Shown here: in pieces, positions 58,331-64,000 of the stretch
Layout: every line of letters starts with the position of its first letter
Position numbering within the stretch: the stretch's first letter is position 1
Assembly: GCA_004212075.1 (NCBI GenBank)
Contig: RXIF01000002.1
Coordinates: 1 to 64,000 of the forward strand
From: Candidatus Methanoliparum thermophilum
GTDB lineage: Archaea; Halobacteriota; Methanoliparia; Methanoliparales; Methanoliparaceae
Reading direction: 5' to 3'
DNA: 64,000 nucleotides
Notes under the pieces: generated by a model
Told to the model about the DNA's origin: nothing
What the model saw: the letters and a program-made list of their open reading frames with translations, nothing else
Database searches by the model: none
Program-made: the position numbers and the translations under genes

Positions 58331-58699
58331 ACTAATTGTATTTATCTTGATATTAATAAGATTAGTATTCTATTTTTCTATTTTTCTTATATATATATCT
58401 TTTTATTTTAATTATTAAGAGGTAGAATAATTGTCAATAAAATCAACCAATATTTACGTAAAAGCTTTTATGTAACAACATTTATGTTGCATTTTTATAC
58501 ATTACTATGTTATGTCTTGATATATAAGATTATATATAAGTTATAATATAAAATGATATGTTTACAAGTGTGCAAAAATTTATATTATGTGTTATCAACC
58601 TTCAACCTATTTGGTTGATCGATTGGATTACCTATAAATAGTGGAAAAATTTAAAAAGAACTTAAATATTAAAGGATTAAAGGAGGGTTATTTTTTTAG
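58331..58699. other. AT-rich leader before the S19e operon
   Basis: No gene in 369 bases. It has two small hairpins, CAACA/TGTTG (58476-58489) and ATCAACC/GGTTGAT (58594-58619). A likely TATA box TATAAATA (58633-58640) and the ribosome site AGGAGGG (58681-58687) follow. The second hairpin ends 13 bases before the TATA box and might be an operator. No RNA fold is convincing. Confidence 0.45.
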
Positions 58700-59152
58700 A
58701 TGGTTACAGTGTATGACATACCTGCAGATATATTTATAAAAGAATTGGCAAAAAAATTAAAAGAGGATAAAAAAATTGTTCCACCCGAATGGGTTAAATA
58801 TATTAGAACTGGTGTACAAAAAGAGAGCGCCCCTATCGATGAAGATTGGTGGTATATCCGATGTGCTGCTATGGCAAGGAAGATTTACATAAACGAGCCG
58901 ATAGGTATAAAAAAACTTAGAGTTATGTATGGTGGATCCAAAAATCGGGGATCAAAGCCGCATAGATTTAAAAAAGGAGGTGGATCCATTATACGTAATG
59001 GAGTTCAACAATTAGAAGCATTGAACATCGTAAAAAAATCAGAAAAAGGTAGAATTATAACGGCAGAGGGAAGATCCTTGATGGATAATCTAGCATTTGA
59101 TATTAAAAAAGAGATTGAGAAGGAGATATCTAACGAACTTAAAAAATACTAA
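58700..59152 (+). CDS. rps19e: Ribosomal protein S19e
   Basis: The 150-residue protein has the S19e pattern VYDIPADIFIKELAKKLKED, RTGVQKESAPIDEDWWYIRC and a GGSKNRGSKPHRFKKGGGSI basic loop. It starts a long conserved operon. It sits in the small subunit. The ATG is 12 bases after AGGAGGG, a rather long gap. Confidence 0.96.
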   Translation: MVTVYDIPADIFIKELAKKLKEDKKIVPPEWVKYIRTGVQKESAPIDEDWWYIRCAAMARKIYINEPIGIKKLRVMYGGSKNRGSKPHRFKKGGGSIIRNGVQQLEALNIVKKSEKGRIITAEGRSLMDNLAFDIKKEIEKEISNELKKY

Positions 59153-59204
59153 TTTTTATTATGTGAACGATTTTATTAATATTTCAAAGATAAAATGATG
59201 TGAT

Positions 59205-59546
59205 ATGATAGATGATGAATTAGATCAAATTAAGAGGAAAAGATTGGAAGAGATGATCTCTTCTCAACAAAATAATATAATACAAAAGGAGAGAGAAGAA
59301 GAGGCAAGAAGAGAGTATGAAACAAAAAAACGAGAAATATTAAGGCAAATAATGACGATAGAGGCAAGAGATAGATTAAATAACTTAAGATTGACAAAAC
59401 CTGATATTGTTGAGGTGTTGGAAAATCAATTAATATCTCTTGCGTCAAGTGGAAGATTAAGATCTGTTATAACAGATGAACAACTAAAATTGTTACTTAA
59501 ACAGATACAACCAAAGAAGAAAGATTTTAAAATAAAGAGGATATGA
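59205..59546 (+). CDS. DNA-binding protein of the PDCD5/TFAR19 family
   Basis: The 113-residue protein is highly charged, with a long helical start (KRKRLEEMISSQQNNIIQKE) and the family core ARDRLNNLRLTKPDIVEVLE. The end is [14 protein letters not shown]-like and basic. Archaeal relatives bind DNA, but the exact role is unclear. It overlaps the next gene as ATGA. Confidence 0.92.
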   Translation: MIDDELDQIKRKRLEEMISSQQNNIIQKEREEEARREYETKKREILRQIMTIEARDRLNNLRLTKPDIVEVLENQLISLASSGRLRSVITDEQLKLLLKQIQPKKKDFKIKRI

Positions 59547-60142
59547 TCGCTGCGGTCTTATTTAGTGGTGGGCAAGATAGTTCTCTGGCATCTTTGATAT
59601 TATCTAATTATTTTGATGTAGAGTTGTTAACGTTTTCTACTGGTTTATCTCAAAATTGGGAGACCGCAAAAAACGTTGCAGCAAAAATTGGTCTTCCCTA
59701 CAAGACGGTTTTTTTTGAGGATGTGGTAGATGAGGCAGCCAGAATTATGATTAATGATGGTTTTCCAAATAATGGATTAAATTATATACATAAAAAAGCC
59801 CTGGAATATGCCGCATCTATGGATAGATATGATATACTTGCAGATGGTACAAGAAGAGACGATAGGGCTCCACTTTTAAATTATAATGAAATAAAAAGTC
59901 TAGAAGATCGATACAGCATAAGTTATGTAAGACCTTTAGCGGGGTTTGGCAGAAAGATAATAGATGCACTCGTAAACAGATTTTTTATTATACGTGAAGA
60001 GGAAGATATGAGTTGCAGATCCGATTATGAATATGAGATTAGAATGTTCATCTCCGATCGTTACGGTAAAGATACCGTAGATAAGATATTTCCAAAAAAA
60101 CATCTTCATTCTTTAGTTGTTGATAAAAAAAAAAAGGAGTGA
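59543..60142 (+). CDS. PP-loop ATP pyrophosphatase-type protein
   Basis: The 199-residue protein has the PP-loop [17 protein letters not shown] at the start, the mark of enzymes that adenylate a substrate (such as tRNA-modifying or asparagine synthase-type enzymes). [20 protein letters not shown] fits the alpha-hydrolase fold. In euryarchaea it often lies between PDCD5 and L39e. The substrate is unknown; a role in tRNA or translation is inferred from neighbours only. Confidence 0.8.
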   Translation: MIAAVLFSGGQDSSLASLILSNYFDVELLTFSTGLSQNWETAKNVAAKIGLPYKTVFFEDVVDEAARIMINDGFPNNGLNYIHKKALEYAASMDRYDILADGTRRDDRAPLLNYNEIKSLEDRYSISYVRPLAGFGRKIIDALVNRFFIIREEEDMSCRSDYEYEIRMFISDRYGKDTVDKIFPKKHLHSLVVDKKKKE

Positions 60143-60147
60143 AAACT

Positions 60148-60300
60148 ATGTCGAAAAAGACAAAGGGTATGAAGATAAGACTTGCTAAATATACGAACCA
60201 GAATAGAAGACTTCCGGCATGGGTTATTCTTAAAACAAATAGAAATGTTATGTCTCATCCAAAAAGAAGACATTGGAGAAGGACGAAACTTGATAAATAA
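60148..60300 (+). CDS. rpl39e: Ribosomal protein L39e
   Basis: The 50-residue basic protein reads [20 protein letters not shown] then [20 protein letters not shown] and [18 protein letters not shown] and RHWRRTKL are the L39e hallmarks. It lines the exit tunnel of the large subunit. An AAAGGAG site lies before it, and five bases separate it from the PP-loop gene stop. Confidence 0.96.
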   Translation: MSKKTKGMKIRLAKYTNQNRRLPAWVILKTNRNVMSHPKRRHWRRTKLDK

Positions 60301-60353
60301 CTGTAGTTGGAAGAATATCCAAGTTATGTATTAAAGATCAAGGAGAGTATTGA

Positions 60354-60620
60354 ATGGTAGAAGAAGAGAATATTTATATAATTCCGTTAAGAAGGATTTT
60401 TGTGAAAATAGCACGATGGAAACGGTCTAAAGCAGCAATAAAAGAGATTAGGAGGTTTATTGCGAGGCATAGCCATACAAATGAGGATAAAGTATACCTA
60501 TCTAAATCAATAAACCAAAAAATCTGGGAGAGAGGCGCTGAAAAACCACCACATGTTATAAGGGTTAGAACCATAAAATCGGAGGATGGAGAGGTGGATG
60601 CTGAACTTGTCGCTGATTAA
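60354..60620 (+). CDS. rpl31e: Ribosomal protein L31e
   Basis: The 88-residue protein has IYIIPLRRIFVKIARWKRSK and AAIKEIRRFIARHSH, typical for L31e, then KSINQKIWERGAEKPPHVIR. It lies at the tunnel exit. A CAAGGAGAG site precedes the ATG. Its end overlaps the eif6 start. Confidence 0.96.
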   Translation: MVEEENIYIIPLRRIFVKIARWKRSKAAIKEIRRFIARHSHTNEDKVYLSKSINQKIWERGAEKPPHVIRVRTIKSEDGEVDAELVAD

Positions 60621-61275
60621 TTTACCGAAAAAAGACGTAAGTAATATAAATATCGGTGTGTTTGTCTCTATTAATGAGGATTATGCTATCGTACCGAAGA
60701 GCTTTAACGATAAAGTAAAGGAGATGATAGCAGAAAAACTCGATGTTGAAGTAATATCGACCTTGATAAACGGATCAAGCCTTATAGGGTCGCTTGTTGT
60801 TGGTAATTCAAGAGGTTTTTTGGTATCTAGGTACGCAACAGATTCAGAGATAGAACCTATCAAAAAAGTTATACGCGTTGAACGATCTTATGATAGAATG
60901 AATGCGTGCGGAAATTTGATATTAATCAATGATAAGGGTGCATTAGTCCATCCAGAATTATCTAATAAATCTATAAAACTTATAGAGGACTTTTTAGGTG
61001 TTACTGTCTATAGAGGATACGTTGGTAGGTATAACGCTGTTGGAAAAGCGGCGGCAGTAACTAATAAAGGGTTGTTGGTGAATCCGTATATCAAGAGGGA
61101 TGATATTGAAGTTTTGGAAAAGATCTTTGATGTCCCGTTGGGTGTAGGTACGATCAATTTTGGTTCTCCGCTTATAGGCAGTGGCCTTATCGTAAACTCG
61201 AAAGGATATATAGCAGGAAGCAATACAACCGGTCCTGAGGTTGCAAGGGTTGAAGAAGTATTTCAGTTTATCTAA
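60598..61275 (+). CDS. eif6: Translation initiation factor 6
   Basis: aIF6 keeps the ribosomal subunits apart by binding the large one. The protein shows the pseudo-fivefold repeats, for example VGNSRGFLVSRYATDSEIEP, VGRYNAVGKAAAVTNKGLLV and LIGSGLIVNSKGYIAGSNTT. A frame opens at 60586, but I take ATG 60598 (MLNLSLINLPKKD), where GGAGAGG gives a ribosome site; product 225 residues. It overlaps L31e by 23 bases. Confidence 0.93.
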   Translation: MLNLSLINLPKKDVSNINIGVFVSINEDYAIVPKSFNDKVKEMIAEKLDVEVISTLINGSSLIGSLVVGNSRGFLVSRYATDSEIEPIKKVIRVERSYDRMNACGNLILINDKGALVHPELSNKSIKLIEDFLGVTVYRGYVGRYNAVGKAAAVTNKGLLVNPYIKRDDIEVLEKIFDVPLGVGTINFGSPLIGSGLIVNSKGYIAGSNTTGPEVARVEEVFQFI

Positions 61276-61293
61276 CAAAGGAGGTTTAATAAT

Positions 61294-61740
61294 ATGGATA
61301 ACGATGAACAGAGTAAAAAAATTGATAAAGATGCAGAGATTCAGAAAAATTTAATTTTATTTAAGAATTATGAAGAACGTATGAATCTACTTCAGAGGCA
61401 TAGAGCTTTATTAGATATCTCGATAAAAGAGTGTGATAATGCTTTGGAGTTTATAACTTTTTTAATAAATAAAAAAAAAGAGAATGTTGAGAATACAGAA
61501 GTATTTATGCCGATTGGCGGCGGAACTTTTGTAAGTGCTGTACTAAATAATTACAACAATGTATTGATCAACATTGGCGGGGGCTATAACCTATATAAAG
61601 ATACAAGCGATGCAGAAGAGTTTCTGAAAAAGAGGAAAAAACAATTTAATGAGTCTATTAGTAATGTAAATGTTGAATTGGATAAAATAAACAAAACGCT
61701 TGTTTATCTGCGTGCTAAGTTGGAAGAGTTGGCAAAATAA
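61294..61740 (+). CDS. pfdA: Prefoldin subunit alpha
   Basis: The 148-residue protein has two coiled-coil arms joined by a beta part (VFMPIGGGTFVSAVLNNYNN and VLINIGGGYNLYKDTSDAEE), as expected for prefoldin alpha. With the beta subunit it forms a holdase. A GGAGG site precedes the ATG. Eighteen bases separate it from eif6; the L18a (LX) gene that often lies here is missing. Confidence 0.94.
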   Translation: MDNDEQSKKIDKDAEIQKNLILFKNYEERMNLLQRHRALLDISIKECDNALEFITFLINKKKENVENTEVFMPIGGGTFVSAVLNNYNNVLINIGGGYNLYKDTSDAEEFLKKRKKQFNESISNVNVELDKINKTLVYLRAKLEELAK

Positions 61741-61764
61741 AGATACTTTTATAGATCGTATAAA

Positions 61765-62826
61765 ATGTTTAAATCATTAAGAGAAAAGTTATCCTCGGTT
61801 AAAGAATCGATCAGTAGGACGATACATGATAAAGATAAGGAAAAGGTAACATCCTTAGAAGATGAGATAGAGACGATAAGCAAAAAAGAAGATCTCTCCA
61901 AAGAGGAAAAAGCTCAAAAATTGGGTTTTATAAAAAAAGCAAAAACTTTCCTTCTCGAAGGAGAGAGCATATTAAACGAAAAAGATTTAGAAGAACCGTT
62001 ATGGAATCTAGAATTGGCTCTTATGGAGGGTAATGTGGCGTTGCTTGTGGTAGAAGCGATAGTATCGAGCGTTAAATCTAATTTGATAGGTAGAAAAAAA
62101 AAATTGCTTGCTCATACAGATGAAATAGTCGAAGATGTATTGTATGAGAGTATAAAGAATGTTATAAAGAACGATGGCCTTTCTTTCGATGAGATAATAG
62201 AAAAGAGCGATAAACCTGTAGTAATCCTGTTTGTAGGAGTTAATGGTACAGGTAAGACTACTACTATAGCAAAAGTTGCAAAGAGGCTTAAAGATAAAGG
62301 CTATTCTGTTGTGCTTGCATCAGGCGATACTTACAGGACTGGTGCGTTAGAGCAACTTGAAATTCATGGAGAACGGCTTGGTTTAAAGGTTATAAAACAT
62401 CAATACGGTTCAGATCCTTCTGCAGTTATTTATGATGCCATAGAGCATGCAAAGGCGAGAGGTATAGATGTGGTCTTGGCTGATACAGCAGGTAGGATGC
62501 ATACAAATTCTAATCTGATGAGAGAACTACAAAAAATTAAAAGGATCAACTCACCGGATTTGACTATATTCGTGGATGAAGCTATTGCAGGTAACGATGC
62601 TTTAGAACGGGCTAAACTCTTTGACGAAGCGATTGGATTGGACGGAACTATATTGACGAAGTTAGATACTGATGCAAAAGGTGGTACAGCTATTTCCATA
62701 TCATATATCACAGGTAAACCTATATTTTTCTTTGGCACAGGTCAATCATACGACGATTTAATCATTTTTCAAGAAGATTGGTTGTTGAATAAGATATTTG
62801 GTAATGATAGTGAGGAGGAAAATTGA
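61765..62826 (+). CDS. ftsY: SRP receptor FtsY
   Basis: The 353-residue SRP GTPase has a short charged N-terminal region (KDKEKVTSLEDEIETISKKE) instead of a long acidic A domain. The GTPase motifs are FVGVNGTGKTTTIAKVAKRL (G1), DTYRTGALEQL, ADTAGRMHTNSNLMREL (G3) and LTKLDTDAKGGTAISISYIT (G4/G5). It receives SRP-ribosome complexes at the membrane. Confidence 0.96.
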   Translation: MFKSLREKLSSVKESISRTIHDKDKEKVTSLEDEIETISKKEDLSKEEKAQKLGFIKKAKTFLLEGESILNEKDLEEPLWNLELALMEGNVALLVVEAIVSSVKSNLIGRKKKLLAHTDEIVEDVLYESIKNVIKNDGLSFDEIIEKSDKPVVILFVGVNGTGKTTTIAKVAKRLKDKGYSVVLASGDTYRTGALEQLEIHGERLGLKVIKHQYGSDPSAVIYDAIEHAKARGIDVVLADTAGRMHTNSNLMRELQKIKRINSPDLTIFVDEAIAGNDALERAKLFDEAIGLDGTILTKLDTDAKGGTAISISYITGKPIFFFGTGQSYDDLIIFQEDWLLNKIFGNDSEEEN

Positions 62827-63056
62827 TTAATAGGGGAAGATGAAAGTTATCATAAAATTCTTGTTTTAAATCATTTGTGACCATATTTACCTATTTTAAC
62901 GAATAACATAAATATTAAATAAAAGCAGATCAAAAAATATTATTAAATAAACAAGTTTTGCAAGATTATCATATATTAAGATACTATAAAAATCTAAGAT
63001 GCTACATACCTTTTAAAGACAAAATTTGATAGATCTAGAATAAAGAGGTAATAATA

Positions 63057-64000
63057 ATGATTTTGGGTAATTTGGGCAACTCTCTTAAAGAAACATTTAA
63101 TAAATTGGCAAGATTAAACAAGATAGATAAAAAAATAGCGGAAGAGATCATAAAAGATGTCCAACGGGCTCTTTTACAGGCAGATGTAAATGTAAAGCTC
63201 GTTATGAAACTATCTGAAAATATAAAAAAGAGAGCGTTGAAAGAAGAAGTTTTAGAAGGATTTGATGCAAAGGAGCACATTTCTAAGATAATTTATGAAG
63301 AGTTCTCAAATATTCTAGGTAAAGTTACAGAGATTGAGTTAAAACGTCAGAACATAATGATGGTTGGTCTTCAAGGATCTGGTAAGACGACATCAACCGC
63401 AAAACTCGCCAAATATTTCCAAAGAAAAGGACTGAAGACGTGTGTTATTTGTGCAGATACTTTCAGACCTGGCGCTTACGATCAGCTATCGCAGCTGTGT
63501 AAAGTTCATAGTATTCCTTTTTATGGTGAAAAAGGGAATGAAAACGCTGTAGATGTGGTAAAAAATGGTCTGAATGAGATGAAAGAGTACGAAGTCAAGA
63601 TCGTAGATACGGCAGGAAGACATGCTCTTGAAGACGACCTGATACAGGAAATGAAAGAGATCAATGCAGTACTTAAGCCGGATCATAAATTCTTGGTTCT
63701 GGATGCAGCAATAGGTCAGGAGGCGGAGGTTCAATCCAGAAAATTCAGCGAAGCTATCGGAATAACCGGAGTGATAATCACAAAATTAGACGGAACGGCA
63801 AAAGGTGGCGGAGCGTTGTCTGCAGTATCCGAGACAGGTAGCAGTATTGCTTTTATCGGTGTGGGTGAAAGAATCGATGATTTAGAAAAGTTTGATCCAG
63901 ATAGTTTCATATCCAAGCTGGTTGGGCTGGGCGATCTTAAATCCCTGATGGAACGGGTACAAGAATCGGTTAAACCCGATGAGATGGCTGTAGAAGAGGT
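63057..64000 (+). CDS. ffh: Signal recognition particle protein SRP54 (cut by window end)
   Basis: The first 314 codons are present. The N domain starts [20 protein letters not shown]. The GTPase has [44 protein letters not shown] and [20 protein letters not shown]. The methionine-rich M domain that binds signal peptides and 7S RNA lies beyond the window. A GAGGT site precedes the ATG. The partner ftsY is 230 bases upstream. Confidence 0.96.
   Translation, partial: MILGNLGNSLKETFNKLARLNKIDKKIAEEIIKDVQRALLQADVNVKLVMKLSENIKKRALKEEVLEGFDAKEHISKIIYEEFSNILGKVTEIELKRQNIMMVGLQGSGKTTSTAKLAKYFQRKGLKTCVICADTFRPGAYDQLSQLCKVHSIPFYGEKGNENAVDVVKNGLNEMKEYEVKIVDTAGRHALEDDLIQEMKEINAVLKPDHKFLVLDAAIGQEAEVQSRKFSEAIGITGVIITKLDGTAKGGGALSAVSETGSSIAFIGVGERIDDLEKFDPDSFISKLVGLGDLKSLMERVQESVKPDEMAVEE

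Overview
The window joins two DNAs of different character. Bases 1 to about 5,540 look bacterial, probably Firmicutes-like: mixed base composition, strong AAGGAGG ribosome-binding sites, a sigma-70 style promoter and a rho-independent-type hairpin. From about 5,590 to the end the sequence is AT-rich and archaeal, with TATA-box promoters, split tRNA genes, MCM, RfcL, aCPSF1, a proteasome beta subunit, Spt5, L39e, L31e, S17e, S19e, eIF6, prefoldin and SRP genes. The archaeal genes include methanopterin (mptA), methanofuran (mfnF, mfnD) and corrinoid/F430-type (cfbB/cbiA) cofactor genes. This indicates a euryarchaeon with methanogen-type C1 metabolism (a methanogen, an anaerobic methane or alkane oxidiser, or a close relative). 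I cannot place it more narrowly by eye. The junction carries an 11-base cloning-polylinker-like string, so a chimeric clone or assembly is at least as likely as real transfer.

Bacterial part (1-5,540): a cut IS66 tnpB piece, a truncated metal ABC ATPase, a zinc/manganese binding protein fused in frame to a frameshifted radical SAM gene, a small membrane protein, a frameshifted winged-helix regulator, an empty stretch with a promoter, operator-like repeat and hairpin, then four unrecognised genes on the plus strand.

Archaeal part. 5.6-8.1 kb: mptA and an Era-like GTPase/DUF2073/Zn-ribbon trio. 8.2-12 kb (minus): ADP-ribosylglycohydrolase, membrane hydrolase, split tRNA-Trp, mfnF-mfnD. 12.2-15.7 kb: end of the shikimate pathway (aroA-aroC-aroK-aroQ). 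15.8-18.6 kb: a PGF-CTERM surface protein and a decayed B12/radical SAM gene. 19.3-24.6 kb: CoA-transferase/GNAT fusion, then an exported protein with an ABC permease and ATPase. 24.6-30.9 kb: DUF2115-like protein, tRNA-Phe, tRNA-Val, OB-fold protein plus MCM, aspartokinase with a duplicated ACT domain, glutamine synthetase. 31-38.6 kb: DUF362/ferredoxin protein, AMMECR1, tRNA-Val, HAD protein, then isoprenoid (fni, idsA), gltX and cfbB. 38.6-43.8 kb (minus): the rRNA operon 16S-tRNA-Ala-23S-5S, preceded by tRNA-His. 43.9-48.7 kb: rfcL, trmJ-like gene, ftsZ-secE-spt5-rpl11. 48.7-58.3 kb: purH-like gene, LLM oxidoreductase, aCPSF1, psmB, ferredoxin, S17e-dapA-dapB, thiDN, a binding-protein remnant and split tRNA-Tyr. 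58.7-64 kb: the conserved S19e-PDCD5-PP-loop-L39e-L31e-eIF6-prefoldin-ftsY-srp54 cluster, cut by the window end.

Most of the archaeal part is housekeeping. The points most worth following are the chimeric junction, a 114-base perfect repeat inside the aspartokinase gene, a probable CTG start of fni, a PurH whose cyclohydrolase motifs are missing, two split tRNAs with unusual introns, the CoA-transferase/GNAT fusion and the exported-protein/ABC cluster. I found no CRISPR array and no convincing new defence or mobile system.
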